Assembly: GCA_947624485.1 (NCBI GenBank)
Contig: CANQKM010000009.1
Span: forward strand, 1 to 64,000
Length of the DNA: 64,000 nt
Source of the DNA: an uncultured Clostridia bacterium
Lineage (GTDB): Bacteria > Bacillota > Clostridia > UBA1381
Reading direction: 5' to 3'
Positions 31,101 through 41,018 of this stretch are shown piece after piece. The position numbers and the translations under genes are program-made. The notes below the pieces were generated by a model, which was not told where the DNA came from, did no database searches, and saw only the letters and a list, made by a program, of their open reading frames with translations. The stretch's first letter is position 1. Each line of letters starts with the position of its first letter.

Positions 31101-33032
31101 GTGGAAATAAAGCTGCGTGAAACGGCAAAAAAGCTTTTCACGCCCTTCAAAAACGCGTTAAAAAGCGTCGGAGGGTTTTTTTCGCGTACGGCGCGCGGCG
31201 CGCGGGATTTTATGTGCCGAAGCAGGCGTTTTGCGCGGTTCGCGTATGTGACGTTTCCGCATTGGCGCAGAAAAGCGGCTGAATTTATAAAAAACAACCG
31301 TTTTGTAAAATTTATCGCGCGTAAAAAGGCGAAAATCATAGTACCCGCGCTTGTGGGCGCGTCGTGCCTTGCCGTAATGCTGTGCGCGTCGGTTATTTAC
31401 ACCGTGAATTCCGACTATTATCCCGAGGGAAATTTCGACGTGAATTACGGCATGAGGATATTTACATATTCGACGTTTGACAAAAGCGACATAAAGCGCG
31501 GCTCGATAAGGTTAAGCTGGGACGACGGCGTTGTGAACCTTACGGGCGGCGAAACGCTGTTGAAGATAAAGGCGGACGTAAGCCCGATAAACATGAGCGA
31601 CACGCAGGTCGAATGGTCGGTGTCGGACGGGGAGTACGCCGAGATCGACGGCGAAGGCACGATAACGGCTAAGGCTCCGGGACGGGTGCGTATATTCGCG
31701 AATCTCGTAAATTACGGCGTGACGGCGGAGGCGAAGCTTCTGATAAGACAGCCCGTCACGGGTATAATTCTCCCGACAAGCACAATGACGCTCTGCAAGG
31801 GCGGCAGCGCGCAGTATATAAGCGCGCGTGTGTTCCCCGAAAACGCGTCGGACAAGAGCGTCACATGGAGTTCAAAAAATCCGAAGGTGGCAACAGTGGA
31901 TCAGAACGGCACGGTAAAGCCCGTGGACACGGGTATGACGCAGATCACGGCAGCGACCGCCGACGGTAATTTTAAGGCTAACTGCTTTGTCACGGTCGTA
32001 AATCCGTCCGTGGACGTGAGCGGTATTAAATTGCAGAACGCCGGCGATATGCGCCTTACCGTCGGCGACAGCGTAAACGCGGTCGTTACCGTTTCGCCGT
32101 CGAACGCGCGTAACAAAACGCTCAAATGGTCGAGCGACGACGAGAGCGTCGCCGTGGTGAGCGGTACGGGACGTATACGCGCGGTGTCGGAGGGTATAGC
32201 ATATATCACGGTGAGCAGTGTAAACGGCGTGAGCGAGAGCTTCCCCGTGGAGGTGAGCGCCGCGCCCGAACAGGAGAGAACCGATATTGCCGCGCCGACG
32301 GGCGGCGTTACGTACACGCCGTATCCGCTTACGTTCCCGCAGGCGGTAAGCATACAGATGGCGCAGAATCCGCCGCTCAAGGTTTGGATGCGCGGCGGTA
32401 TGATAAACGCGTCCGAGGCTGACGCGTCCGAATATATGGATCCCAACAACTACTGCGACGGTGTATACAAGTACCAGTTTATGGATCTGTCCGTGCCGTG
32501 CGGCGTGAGCGAGGAGCAGTTAAACGCGTACCTTGCCGATAAGGGAATCTTAAGCGGCCACGCGCCGGCGTTTATAGAGGCGGCGAACACGTACGGATTG
32601 AACGAGATTTATCTTGTCGTGCATTCGTGTCTTGAAACGGGCAACGGCACGTCCGCTCTGTCGCGCGGTCAGGACGTGGACGGCGTGACGGTGTTTAACG
32701 TGTTTGGCATAGGCGCGTACGACAACAGCGCGCTGTCGTCGGGCGCGGCGAGGGCGTACCGCGAAAACTGGACGAGTGTTGACGCGGCTATAACGGGCGG
32801 CGCGAAGTATATAAGCGAAAGCTACGTTCACAGCCCGACGCCGCAGAATACGCTTTACAAGATGCTTTGGAATCCGTCAAGCCCGACGGAGCATCAGTAC
32901 GCGACGGACGTCGGCTGGGCGGTCAAGCAGGCGGCGGCGATAGGAGAGATGATGGCTGAAATGGGAATTGACGCTCCGGCGTACGACATACCCGTTTACA
33001 GCGGAATGATACCGCCGACGATAACGGATTAA
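31101..33032 (+). CDS. Membrane-anchored Big_2 / glucosaminidase wall hydrolase
   Basis: A 643-aa protein. A basic cytoplasmic segment of ~75 residues leads to a membrane helix at about 79-98 (VPALVGASCLAVMLCASVIY). Outside are Ig-like Big_2 domains: about 130-215, 218-300 and 302-385 (VKLQ/GIILPTSTMTLCKGGSAQY type). The C-terminal ~200 residues are a GH73-type glucosaminidase (FIEAANTYGLNEIYLVVHSC, LETGNGTSALS, VFNVFGIGAYDN) with a probable catalytic Glu in LETGNG. GTG start after AAGGGA. It follows murT-gatD, so this is a cell-wall gene block. Confidence 0.88.
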   Translation: MEIKLRETAKKLFTPFKNALKSVGGFFSRTARGARDFMCRSRRFARFAYVTFPHWRRKAAEFIKNNRFVKFIARKKAKIIVPALVGASCLAVMLCASVIYTVNSDYYPEGNFDVNYGMRIFTYSTFDKSDIKRGSIRLSWDDGVVNLTGGETLLKIKADVSPINMSDTQVEWSVSDGEYAEIDGEGTITAKAPGRVRIFANLVNYGVTAEAKLLIRQPVTGIILPTSTMTLCKGGSAQYISARVFPENASDKSVTWSSKNPKVATVDQNGTVKPVDTGMTQITAATADGNFKANCFVTVVNPSVDVSGIKLQNAGDMRLTVGDSVNAVVTVSPSNARNKTLKWSSDDESVAVVSGTGRIRAVSEGIAYITVSSVNGVSESFPVEVSAAPEQERTDIAAPTGGVTYTPYPLTFPQAVSIQMAQNPPLKVWMRGGMINASEADASEYMDPNNYCDGVYKYQFMDLSVPCGVSEEQLNAYLADKGILSGHAPAFIEAANTYGLNEIYLVVHSCLETGNGTSALSRGQDVDGVTVFNVFGIGAYDNSALSSGAARAYRENWTSVDAAITGGAKYISESYVHSPTPQNTLYKMLWNPSSPTEHQYATDVGWAVKQAAAIGEMMAEMGIDAPAYDIPVYSGMIPPTITD

Positions 33033-33064
33033 AATCAAACACAAAGGCAAAGAGGGTGGAAAGA

Positions 33065-34555
33065 GTGAAGGATATTTCGATAAAAAAGGCGGCGTTCATA
33101 AACGCGGCGGCAAGCTACTCGTGCGTGATACTGCAGCTTGTGGCGAACAGCTGGCTCGCGTGGCTGCCCGGTCTTACAACGTCGGACTTCGGCATAATAG
33201 CGGAGGTAACCTTTTTCACGACCTTTTTTACCGTTGTGTCGAACATGGGCATAGGTCCGGCTATAATTCAGGACAAGACGATAACAAGGGACGAGATAAG
33301 CGACATATTTTCCTTTAACTTTTACGTCGCGATAGCCGTTTCCGCGCTGTTTTTCCTGCTCGGCGGACCGATAGCGGCGTTCCTCAATAACCCCGTATAC
33401 ATCGGGATATGCCGTATGCTGTCAATATCGCTGTTTTTCCACACGATGAACATTATCCCTCATTCAATGCTTCTAAAGGAAAAAAAGTTCGTGATGATAG
33501 GACTCAGAATGATAGTCGTTACGGTCGCGAGCTACGGCGTTGCGATAGCGATGGTTTACATGGGATTTACGTATCAGGCGCTCGTGTGGCAGGCGATACT
33601 GTTCGCGTTCGTGTCGTTCGTGTGGAATTATGCCACGACGAGAATACGCCTGAAGCTCACGTTTAAGATAAGCTCGATAAAAAAGATATTCTCGTTTTCA
33701 GTGTTCCAGATGGGTTACAGCATAATAAATTACCTGTCAAGGAGCATCGACAACGTTATAATAGGAAAGTTTATCGGCGAGGAGGGCTTGGGTATCTACG
33801 ACAAGGCGTACAAGCTCACGCTCTATCCACAGAACAACCTCACGAACGTAATAACTCCGACGCTCCACCCGATACTGTCGGAGCATCAGGACGACAAGAA
33901 ATACATATACGAAAAATATATGAACGTCGTAAAGGTGCTGTCGCTGCTCGGAATGTTCATAGGCTTTTATTTCTGTTTCGCGTCGAGGGAGATAATCACG
34001 ATTATGTTCAGCGACAAATTCGCGCTGTCCGTGCCGTGTCTGACGTGGCTTTCGCTCTCGATATGGGCGCAGGTCATAACGGCGAGCGCGCAGGCGATTT
34101 TCCAGAGCGCGGGCAACACGAAATATATGTTCGTGTCGGGACTGTTCACGCTCATCATGACGGTCGGAGCGATCACTGCCGGCGCGCTTATGGGCGGCAT
34201 AGTCAAGATCTCGTTTTTCCTGATGATCGCGTTTAACGTAAACTTTTTCGTGACGTACTACATACTCGTAAAATACACCTTGGGCATGAGCTATCTTGAC
34301 TTTTTGAAGCGGTTCAAGCCCGACGTTATAATAGCCGCGATGGTGGCGGCGGCGGGACTTTTGTCCTGCCTGATACCGGTTGACCGGATACTCGTAAGCA
34401 TGGGACTTACATACGCGGCGACCTCGCTCCTTAGCCTTGTAGCGGGCGCGTTCGTGAAGGGCTGTATCATGGGTGCGGCGTACATCGCGGGACTTATAAT
34501 TTTCAAGCAGCACAAGGTTCTCATAGATATTTTGAAGAGTAAGCGGAAGAAGTAA
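33065..34555 (+). CDS. Wzx-like polysaccharide flippase
   Basis: A 496-aa membrane protein with about 14 helices of the PST/Wzx family (MOP superfamily). Signature stretches are SDFGIIAEVTFFTTFFTVVS, GIGPAIIQDKTITRDEIS, DNVIIGKFIGEEGLGIYDKA and the C-terminal polysaccharide-synthesis half. It would move undecaprenyl-linked saccharides across the membrane. GTG at 33065 fits the GGGTGG site; GTG at 33056 is an alternative. No glycosyltransferases are adjacent, so the cargo is unclear. Confidence 0.88.
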   Translation: MKDISIKKAAFINAAASYSCVILQLVANSWLAWLPGLTTSDFGIIAEVTFFTTFFTVVSNMGIGPAIIQDKTITRDEISDIFSFNFYVAIAVSALFFLLGGPIAAFLNNPVYIGICRMLSISLFFHTMNIIPHSMLLKEKKFVMIGLRMIVVTVASYGVAIAMVYMGFTYQALVWQAILFAFVSFVWNYATTRIRLKLTFKISSIKKIFSFSVFQMGYSIINYLSRSIDNVIIGKFIGEEGLGIYDKAYKLTLYPQNNLTNVITPTLHPILSEHQDDKKYIYEKYMNVVKVLSLLGMFIGFYFCFASREIITIMFSDKFALSVPCLTWLSLSIWAQVITASAQAIFQSAGNTKYMFVSGLFTLIMTVGAITAGALMGGIVKISFFLMIAFNVNFFVTYYILVKYTLGMSYLDFLKRFKPDVIIAAMVAAAGLLSCLIPVDRILVSMGLTYAATSLLSLVAGAFVKGCIMGAAYIAGLIIFKQHKVLIDILKSKRKK

Positions 34556-34572
34556 CGATACTATTATCACAG

Positions 34573-34600
34573 CCCCCGTAATAGAATAATTACGGGGGTG
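34573..34600 (+). promoter_or_regulatory. Hairpin enclosing the ylmC ribosome-binding site
   Basis: A perfect 10-bp stem CCCCCGTAAT / ATTACGGGGG with a 6-nt loop. The 3' arm contains GGGGGTG, the ribosome-binding site of the gene starting at 34606. The hairpin would block initiation unless opened. Confidence 0.65.
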
Positions 34601-34605
34601 ATTTT

Positions 34606-34863
34606 ATGTTCCGCAGTTATAATTTGCGCCAGAAGGAAATAATAAACGTGAAAACAGCCGAAAGGCTCGGATATATGTGCGATGTGGAGATAGACGAGCA
34701 CAGCGGAAATATAGAGGCTATGGTGGTGCGGCGGCGAGGCGCGTTCTGGCAGAGGCTGTTCGGCGGCGGTGAGCTCGTTATTCCGTGGAGTGCGGTGGAG
34801 GTCGTCGGGGACGATATAATACTTGTCAGGTTTTTTGCGCAGGAACATGAAAAATTGACTTGA
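34606..34863 (+). CDS. YlmC/YmxH family sporulation protein
   Basis: An 85-aa PRC-barrel protein: MFRSYNLRQKEIINVKTAER, LGYMCDVEIDEHSGNIEAMV, ELVIPWSAVEVVGDDIILV. Length and sequence fit YlmC/YmxH, conserved in spore formers though of unclear biochemical role. Its ribosome-binding site is inside a strong hairpin. The nrdR promoter overlaps its 3' end. Confidence 0.92.
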   Translation: MFRSYNLRQKEIINVKTAERLGYMCDVEIDEHSGNIEAMVVRRRGAFWQRLFGGGELVIPWSAVEVVGDDIILVRFFAQEHEKLT

Positions 34864-34883
34864 AAAAACGGGAAATTTATAGT
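34855..34883 (+). promoter_or_regulatory. nrdR promoter
   Basis: -35 TTGACT, 17-bp spacer, -10 TATAGT, overlapping the end of the YlmC gene. Confidence 0.65.
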
Positions 34884-34929
34884 ATACTTGTTATGTAAAC
34901 AAAATATAGAAAAATTTGGGGGTAAACAA

Positions 34930-35385
34930 ATGAAGTGTCCATACTGCGGCTTTACCGAAAGCAAGGTAATCGATTCACGACCGACGGATGAATTTACGTC
35001 TATAAGACGCAGACGCGAATGTCTGAAATGCCAGAAGCGCTTTACCACGTACGAGAAGCTTGAAGCCATATCGCTCGTTGTTGTAAAGAAAGACCAGTCG
35101 CGCCAGCCGTACGACCGCGGCAAGGTATTGAAGGGTATCATAACGGCTTGCGAGAAGCGCCCGATTTCGCTCGCGCAGATGGAGCAGATCGCGGATGATA
35201 TTGAGAGCGAGCTTTATCAGTCAATGTCGCGCGAGTTTGACAGCACGCTCATAGGCGAGAAGGTAATGGAAAAGCTCAAGGCGCTCGACGAGGTCGCGTA
35301 CGTTCGTTTCGCGTCCGTTTACAAGAGCTTTGACAACGTTGACACATTTATGAAGGAGCTTCAGGAGCTTAAAAATGACAGATAA
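34930..35385 (+). CDS. nrdR: Transcriptional repressor NrdR
   Basis: A 151-aa repressor of ribonucleotide reductase genes that senses (d)ATP. The N-terminal zinc ribbon [20 protein letters not shown]...[12 protein letters not shown] is followed by an ATP-cone ([20 protein letters not shown]). ATG at 34930 after GGGGGT. It overlaps the next gene by 11 bp. Family length is normal. Confidence 0.96.
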   Translation: MKCPYCGFTESKVIDSRPTDEFTSIRRRRECLKCQKRFTTYEKLEAISLVVVKKDQSRQPYDRGKVLKGIITACEKRPISLAQMEQIADDIESELYQSMSREFDSTLIGEKVMEKLKALDEVAYVRFASVYKSFDNVDTFMKELQELKNDR

Positions 35386-36226
35386 AATCGACCTGCATAC
35401 ACATTCAACCGCTTCGGACGGCACTCTTGCGCCGTCCGAGCTTGCGCATTACGCGAAAAAAGAAGGCCTGCGTGCCGTTGCTATAACCGACCACGATACG
35501 GCAGACGGCGCGGCGGAGTTCATGGCTGAATGTGAAAAAATCGGTCTTGAAGGCGTGCCGGGCGTGGAGATAAGCGCGCAGCACGACAAGACGATGCACA
35601 TAGTAGGGTTGTATATAGATCCCGACAATGCGCGGCTCAACGAAAAGCTTAAGGCGCTCCGCGGCGGCAGGGAGGAGAGGAACCGTAAAATGCTCGCCTT
35701 GCTGCGCGAAAACGGCATGGATATAACCGAGGACGACATTATTTCTCAAAAGGACGGCGCGACAATGGCGAACACCGGCAGGGCGCATATTGCCGCGGCG
35801 CTGGTGAAAAAGGGTTACGCCGAAACGATAAGCGGCGCGTTTGAGAGGTATATAAAGCGCGGCAGAAGCTGCTACGTGAAGCGCTTTACGTATTCGCCCA
35901 AAGAGAGCATAGATATGATACACGATGCGGGCGGTATCGCTGTTCTGGCGCACCCCATATTGATTTCAACTGATTGCGATACGCTTCGTCCCGTGATTGG
36001 GGAACTTAAAGCGGCAGGTCTCGACGGTATGGAGTGCTATTACAATAACTATACGCCCGAATTTCAGGGCGTGTGTTTTGATTTGTGCGCCGAGTTCGGA
36101 CTTGTGCCGTCAGGCGGCAGCGACTTCCACGGCGCGAATAAGCCCGACGTCAGGATAGGCGTTGTCAGTACCGGCTTTGTGCCGTATGATGTGCTGGAGG
36201 GGATTAAAAAGAGGGTTGAGAGATAA
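35375..36226 (+). CDS. PHP-domain phosphoesterase, TrpH/RNase AM-like
   Basis: A 283-aa PHP metal enzyme. Motifs are [53 protein letters not shown] and [11 protein letters not shown]. Relatives hydrolyse 3',5'-nucleoside bisphosphates or trim RNA 5' ends. Start overlaps nrdR. Exact substrate is inferred from family. Confidence 0.92.
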   Translation: MTDKIDLHTHSTASDGTLAPSELAHYAKKEGLRAVAITDHDTADGAAEFMAECEKIGLEGVPGVEISAQHDKTMHIVGLYIDPDNARLNEKLKALRGGREERNRKMLALLRENGMDITEDDIISQKDGATMANTGRAHIAAALVKKGYAETISGAFERYIKRGRSCYVKRFTYSPKESIDMIHDAGGIAVLAHPILISTDCDTLRPVIGELKAAGLDGMECYYNNYTPEFQGVCFDLCAEFGLVPSGGSDFHGANKPDVRIGVVSTGFVPYDVLEGIKKRVER

Positions 36227-36247
36227 TAGAAGGAGCGGCGTCCGCAA

Positions 36248-36360
36248 GGCTCCCCTTGAGGGGAGCTGTCGCCAGAGGCGACTGAGAGGTGGTTTTAAAA
36301 ACTATTTTTTGCCACCTCTCCGTCATTGCTGCGCAATGCCACCTCCCCTCAAGGGGAGGC
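36248..36360 (-). repeat. Palindromic intergenic repeat family, copy 2
   Basis: Reverse-oriented member: starts GGCTCCCCTTGAGGGGAGC, TGTCGCCagaGGCGAC, TGAGAGGTGG, an AT centre, CCACCTCTCCGTCATTGC and CCTCCCCTCAAGGGGAGGC. Confidence 0.85.
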
Positions 36361-36366
36361 ATACAT

Positions 36367-36390
36367 GGCGGGCGGCTATCAGCCGCCCGC
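36367..36390. repeat. GC-rich hairpin before mnmE
   Basis: GCGGGCGGCT-atc-AGCCGCCCGC stem, 10 bp. It sits between the repeat and the mnmE ribosome-binding site and has no T-tract, so it is not a classical terminator. Confidence 0.5.
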
Positions 36391-36407
36391 ACAAAGGAGA
36401 TGATTAC

Positions 36408-37772
36408 ATGGACGACACGATAGCGGCGATATCCACGCCGGAGGGTGCGGGCGGCATAGCGGTTGTGCGCGTCAGCGGCGCGGACGCGGTGCGTATCGCG
36501 GACAAGGTGTTTTCCGCAAATATTATTGACGCACCGTCGCACACGGTACATTACGGACACGTTAAAAACGAGCGCGGCGAGACGGTCGACGAGGTGCTTT
36601 TAACGGTAATGCGCGCGCCGAAAACGTTTACGCGCGAGGACGTTGTCGAGATAAGCACCCACGGCGGTTTTTCCGCGCCGAGAGCCGTTCTTGACGCGCT
36701 TATACGCGTGGGCGCGCGTCACGCCGAGCCGGGCGAGTTCACGAAACGCGCTTTCCTAAACGGCAGAATCGACCTGTCGCAGGCGGAGGCGGTAATAGAC
36801 GTTATAAATTCCTCGAACGACCTTGCGCGGCGTACGGCTGTTTCGCAGCTTGAAGGCGCGCTGTCGTCCGAGATCAAGGCGGTGAGGGACAAGCTCGTGC
36901 ATCTTGCGGCAAAAATGCAGGTACTCATAGACTACCCCGACGAGGATCTGGAGGACGTGACGACGGACGATATACGCGCCGCCGCGCTCGAGTGCGCCGC
37001 GGAGACGGACAGGCTGCTCTCGACAGCCGACAGCGGCAAAATACTCCGAAGCGGCATACGCACAGCCATTGTCGGCAAGCCGAATGTCGGAAAGTCGTCG
37101 CTGCTTAACAAGCTCGCGCGAGAGGAACGCGCGATCGTCACCGATATAGCCGGCACGACGCGCGACGTAATAGAGGAATATATAAGTCTTGACGGTATAC
37201 CTATCATACTTATAGACACAGCCGGCATACGCAGGACGGACGACACCGTTGAGCGCATCGGCGTTGAGAAGTCATTAAAGTCGATAGACACGGCTGATTT
37301 CGTTATCGTGCTGATAGACGGCAGCAGCTTTTTTGACAACGGGGATATCGAGGTGCTGCGCGCGACGAAAAACAAAAAGCGTATCGTGCTGATAAACAAG
37401 ACAGACCTCGGTCAGAGCAAGTACATCGAAGCCGTTAAAAGCCGTGCGGCGGACAGTCCCGTGCTTGAAATAAGCGCGAAAACCGGTCTCGGTCTGGACA
37501 AGCTCGCGGCGGAGATCAAAAACGTGTACCGCCTCGGTGAAATAGCGCTGTCCGGCGGCGCGGTCATAACGAATATGCGCCACAAAACGGCGCTCATAAA
37601 GGCGGCGGACGCGCTCAAAAACGCAGCCGCGGCGATAGATAACGGTATGCCCGCCGACATCGCGTCGATCGACATAAACGACGCGATATACGCGCTCGGC
37701 GAGATAACGGGCGAAACGGTGTCGGACGATATTGTGAACGCGATATTCCATGAGTTCTGTGTCGGCAAATAA
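36408..37772 (+). CDS. mnmE: tRNA modification GTPase MnmE
   Basis: A 454-aa enzyme that, with MnmG, makes cmnm5U at tRNA wobble positions. The N-terminal folate-binding domain (MDDTIAAISTPEGAGGIAVV) precedes a helical domain containing the G domain at about 215-375: GKPNVGKSSLLNKL, DIAGTTRDVIEE, DTAGIR and NKTDL. The C-terminus FCVGK is the family signature. AAAGGAGAT fits the ATG. The usual partner mnmG is not in the window. Confidence 0.97.
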   Translation: MDDTIAAISTPEGAGGIAVVRVSGADAVRIADKVFSANIIDAPSHTVHYGHVKNERGETVDEVLLTVMRAPKTFTREDVVEISTHGGFSAPRAVLDALIRVGARHAEPGEFTKRAFLNGRIDLSQAEAVIDVINSSNDLARRTAVSQLEGALSSEIKAVRDKLVHLAAKMQVLIDYPDEDLEDVTTDDIRAAALECAAETDRLLSTADSGKILRSGIRTAIVGKPNVGKSSLLNKLAREERAIVTDIAGTTRDVIEEYISLDGIPIILIDTAGIRRTDDTVERIGVEKSLKSIDTADFVIVLIDGSSFFDNGDIEVLRATKNKKRIVLINKTDLGQSKYIEAVKSRAADSPVLEISAKTGLGLDKLAAEIKNVYRLGEIALSGGAVITNMRHKTALIKAADALKNAAAAIDNGMPADIASIDINDAIYALGEITGETVSDDIVNAIFHEFCVGK

Positions 37773-37820
37773 CCGCGAATCGAATAAATATTCACTTATA
37801 ATGAAAATTTAATTTATCTA

Positions 37821-37849
37821 TTGCTATTTTCGGAAAACTCTGGTATTAT
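37821..37849 (+). promoter_or_regulatory. Promoter of the amino-acid ABC operon
   Basis: -35 TTGCTA, 17-bp spacer, -10 TATTAT. Confidence 0.65.
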
Positions 37850-37883
37850 ATAAGGTAAGAAAAACGGGGGAGATGATTGTGGT

Positions 37884-38639
37884 ATGGTTATTGGAACTGC
37901 GCAGATCGGGACTTTGGTAACGGGATGGATAAACGACTGTATAGCGGGCTTTCCGGCATTCTGGGCGTCGTTTTCGTCAAAAGTCGCGGCGACGTTTGTG
38001 AAGGGCAGCAGATGGGAATGGTTTTTGAGCGGTCTCGGCTACACGCTTTTGATTTCGCTCCTGTCGGTTATACTCGGCTGTATAATCGGCGTTGTCATGG
38101 CTATTATGCGTATATCGAAAAGCCGCCTGCTTCGGGCAATTTCCGGCACGTACATAGACGTAATACGCGGCACGCCGACGATGGTACAGCTTCTTATTAT
38201 AAACTACATAATATTCGCGTCGGTAAACATTGACCGCTGGATAGTCGGCTCGATAGCGTTCGGCATTAACAGCGGCGCGTACATAGCGGAAATAGTGAGG
38301 GGCGGTATACTGTCGATCAACGCAGGTCAGACCGAGGCGGGACGCTCGCTCGGCATGACGTCGGGACAGACGCTCTGGCACATAGTCCTGCCGCAGGCGA
38401 TAAAGAATATACTTCCCGCGCTCGGCAACGAGTTTGTCGTTCTCATTAAGGAAACGGCTGTCGTCGGTATGATCTCAAATATCGACCTCGTCGGCGCGGC
38501 GCGAAGGGTACAGGGCAGAACGTACGACTATCTTGTGCCGCTTTTGGCAATCGCCGTCATATATTATGTGGTAATAAAAGTCATAAGCCAGCTGCTCGCG
38601 CAGATCGAAAAGGCTATGAGAAAGGCGGACAAACGATGA
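37884..38639 (+). CDS. Polar amino-acid ABC transporter permease
   Basis: A 251-aa HisM/GlnP-type permease. Four to five helices, with the EAA-type loop [20 protein letters not shown] at about 153-172 that docks the ATPase. FINYII and [14 protein letters not shown] are typical. GGGGGAG precedes the start. The stop overlaps the ATPase ATG. First gene of a permease-ATPase-binding protein operon. Confidence 0.93.
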   Translation: MVIGTAQIGTLVTGWINDCIAGFPAFWASFSSKVAATFVKGSRWEWFLSGLGYTLLISLLSVILGCIIGVVMAIMRISKSRLLRAISGTYIDVIRGTPTMVQLLIINYIIFASVNIDRWIVGSIAFGINSGAYIAEIVRGGILSINAGQTEAGRSLGMTSGQTLWHIVLPQAIKNILPALGNEFVVLIKETAVVGMISNIDLVGAARRVQGRTYDYLVPLLAIAVIYYVVIKVISQLLAQIEKAMRKADKR

Positions 38640-39358
38640 TAAAGGTAACGGGACTTAAAAAGCACTTCGGTGATTTGGAGGTATTAAAGGGTATAGACCA
38701 GCATATAAAGCAGGGTGAGAAGGTAGTTGTGATCGGACCGTCGGGCAGCGGTAAATCGACGTTTCTGCGCTGCCTTAACCTGCTCGAAATACCGACCGAG
38801 GGCGAAATACTTATCGAAGGCGAAAGCATAACGGCGCGCAATACGAATGTAAACGCGATACGCGAGAAAATGGGTATGGTGTTCCAGCAGTTCAACCTGT
38901 TCCCGCACCTCACCGTTCTCGGCAATATCACGCTCGCGCCGATAAAAGTAAAGAAAATGCCGAAAGCCGAAGCGGAAAAACTCGCGATGGAGCTTTTGGA
39001 AACGGTCGGACTTGCCGACAAGGCAAACTCCTACCCGGCGCAGCTTTCGGGCGGTCAGCAGCAGAGAATAGCCATAGCGCGCGCTCTCGCGATGAAGCCG
39101 GACATAATGCTGTTCGACGAACCCACGTCCGCGCTCGATCCCGAAATGGTCGGCGAGGTGCTTGCGGTAATGAAAAAGCTCGCGGACGACGGCATGACGA
39201 TGGTCGTCGTAACGCACGAAATGGGCTTCGCGCGCGAGGTCGGCTCACGCGTACTGTTCATGGACGGCGGCTACATAGTCGAGGAAGGCACGCCCGACGA
39301 GGTATTCTCAAACCCGCAGAACGAGCGTACAAAGGAATTTTTGAGCAAGGTACTGTAA
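38636..39358 (+). CDS. Polar amino-acid ABC transporter ATPase, GlnQ-like
   Basis: A 240-aa ATPase with Walker [10 protein letters not shown], signature LSGGQQQR, Walker [17 protein letters not shown] and the switch histidine in [16 protein letters not shown] overlap with the permease. It is the only amino-acid ATPase in the window and may also serve the ATPase-less system at 58617-60264. Confidence 0.95.
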   Translation: MIKVTGLKKHFGDLEVLKGIDQHIKQGEKVVVIGPSGSGKSTFLRCLNLLEIPTEGEILIEGESITARNTNVNAIREKMGMVFQQFNLFPHLTVLGNITLAPIKVKKMPKAEAEKLAMELLETVGLADKANSYPAQLSGGQQQRIAIARALAMKPDIMLFDEPTSALDPEMVGEVLAVMKKLADDGMTMVVVTHEMGFAREVGSRVLFMDGGYIVEEGTPDEVFSNPQNERTKEFLSKVL

Positions 39359-39410
39359 AACGAATTCAATCGCGCAGGCGATGGAAATAAAAAAGAAAAG
39401 AGGAAAAACC

Positions 39411-40241
39411 ATGAAAACAAACTTCAAAAAAATCACGGCAATCTTAGCCGCGGCTGTTTTATCGACGGCGGCTCTCGCGTCATGCGGCGGCTCCGACGCT
39501 CCCGCACCCGTGACCGAAACCGCACCTCCTGCGGCAGCGAACGGCGACGAACTCATAATGGGTACGAACGCGGCGTTCCAACCGTTTGAGTACGTTACGG
39601 AGAACGGACTTGTTGACATTTACGACGGTATCGACGTTGCAATCGCGAAGAAAATCGCGGACGAAAACGGCATGACGCTTAAGATCGAGGACATGGAGTT
39701 CGACGGTCTTGTAGCGGCGGTAAGCACAGGCAAGATCGATATGGCTGTAGCCGGCATGACCGTTACGGAGGAGAGACAGCAGAACGTTGACTTCTCCGAC
39801 ACATACTACACTGCGTCGCAGGTAATGGTAGTACCGGCGGATAACGAGGACATAAAGACAGCCGAGGACTTGAAGAACGGTAAGCTCGTCGGCGTTGTAC
39901 TCGGCTACACGGGCGACAACATCGTAACCGACACGATCGGCGTAAGCGAGGAAAACATCACACGCGCGAACAGAGGTATCGACATCGTTCAGGACGTAAA
40001 GAACGGCAAACTCGACGCGGTCGTAATCGACTCCGCGACGGGTAAGGCTCTCGCGGAAGCGAACGGCTTAAAGGTAGTTGAGGATCCCGCGGCGTTTGAG
40101 AGCGAGGAGTACGCAATAGCCGTACAGAAGGGCAACACCGAGCTTCTTGACAAAATCAACAAGGTTCTTGCCGAAATGAAGGCAAGCGGCGAAATCGAAG
40201 AGCTTGCTGTTAAATATAACAGTGAGGTCGGCGCGGAATAA
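39411..40241 (+). CDS. Amino-acid ABC substrate-binding lipoprotein
   Basis: A 276-aa SBP family 3 protein. The signal ends in lipobox LASCGG with a Pro/Ala linker. The binding domain shows GTNAAFQPFEYVTENG, IDVAIAKKIADENG, GMTVTEERQQNVDFS and GVVLGYTGDN. Start ATG at 39411. Polar amino-acid uptake; ligand not deducible. Confidence 0.93.
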   Translation: MKTNFKKITAILAAAVLSTAALASCGGSDAPAPVTETAPPAAANGDELIMGTNAAFQPFEYVTENGLVDIYDGIDVAIAKKIADENGMTLKIEDMEFDGLVAAVSTGKIDMAVAGMTVTEERQQNVDFSDTYYTASQVMVVPADNEDIKTAEDLKNGKLVGVVLGYTGDNIVTDTIGVSEENITRANRGIDIVQDVKNGKLDAVVIDSATGKALAEANGLKVVEDPAAFESEEYAIAVQKGNTELLDKINKVLAEMKASGEIEELAVKYNSEVGAE

Positions 40242-40254
40242 TACATAACAATCG

Positions 40255-40281
40255 AAAAGGCTGCTTACGGCAGCCTTTTTT
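40255..40281 (+). terminator. Terminator of the amino-acid ABC operon
   Basis: AAGGCTGC-ttac-GGCAGCCTT stem then T6. Confidence 0.88.
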
Positions 40282-40297
40282 ACAAGGAGGACAAGCG

Positions 40298-40996
40298 ATG
40301 CGGCTTGACAAATATATTGCCGCGTGCCGCGCGTGTACGCGCCGTGAGGCGAAGGAGCTGTTAAAAACCGGCACCGTTACAGTTAACGGCACGGTCTGCC
40401 CCTACGGAAACGAAAAAATCAACGAGTCGGACGATATAAGACAGAATGGCGTGCCGCTCATATACCGCGAACACCTCTACCTCATGCTGAACAAGCCGGC
40501 TGGTTACGTGAGCGCGGTACGCGACCGCCGGTATCCGCCCGTCACCGACCTTATACCGCCGGAGTTTGCACACATGAAAGCGTACCCTGCCGGACGGCTC
40601 GACCGCAACACCGAGGGGCTTCTGCTCCTGACGAACGACGGCGAATTTGCCCACCGCCTCACATCGCCGAACAAAAACGTCTACAAGCGCTATTTCGCGC
40701 GGCTTGACGCTCCGATGCAGGAGGAGGACAAGGAGACGTTCGCTTCGGGGATCGAGCTTAAAGATTTCCGCGCCAAACCGGCGCGGCTCGAAATAACCGA
40801 CGATCCCTGCGAGGTATACGTTGAGATAGCGGAGGGCAAGTACCACCAGGTACGCCGCATGTGCGCGAAGGTGGGGAAGAACGTCCTCTACCTGCGCCGC
40901 GTCGCGATAGGCGGACTTAAGCTCGACGAAAATCTTGAAGTCGGCGGTATGCGCGAGCTTACGGACGAGGAATTAAAAAAAGTGTTCTCAGGCTGA
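40298..40996 (+). CDS. rsuA: 16S rRNA pseudouridine synthase RsuA
   Basis: A 232-aa enzyme. The N-terminal S4 RNA-binding domain (MRLDKYIAACRACTRREAKE) precedes the catalytic domain with YPAGRLDRNTEGLLLLTNDG (catalytic Asp) and YHQVRRMCAKVG. This fits RsuA (16S U516) better than RluB/RluF, though the family boundary is soft. CAAGGAGG precedes the ATG. Confidence 0.9.
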   Translation: MRLDKYIAACRACTRREAKELLKTGTVTVNGTVCPYGNEKINESDDIRQNGVPLIYREHLYLMLNKPAGYVSAVRDRRYPPVTDLIPPEFAHMKAYPAGRLDRNTEGLLLLTNDGEFAHRLTSPNKNVYKRYFARLDAPMQEEDKETFASGIELKDFRAKPARLEITDDPCEVYVEIAEGKYHQVRRMCAKVGKNVLYLRRVAIGGLKLDENLEVGGMRELTDEELKKVFSG

Positions 40997-41010
40997 GAAC
41001 ACTTTTTTCG
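40976..41010. terminator. Bidirectional terminator, rsuA / stalk gene
   Basis: AAAAAAGTGTTCTCA / TGAGAACACTTTTTT, overlapping the rsuA stop. Confidence 0.88.
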
Positions 41011-41018
41011 TTATGCAA

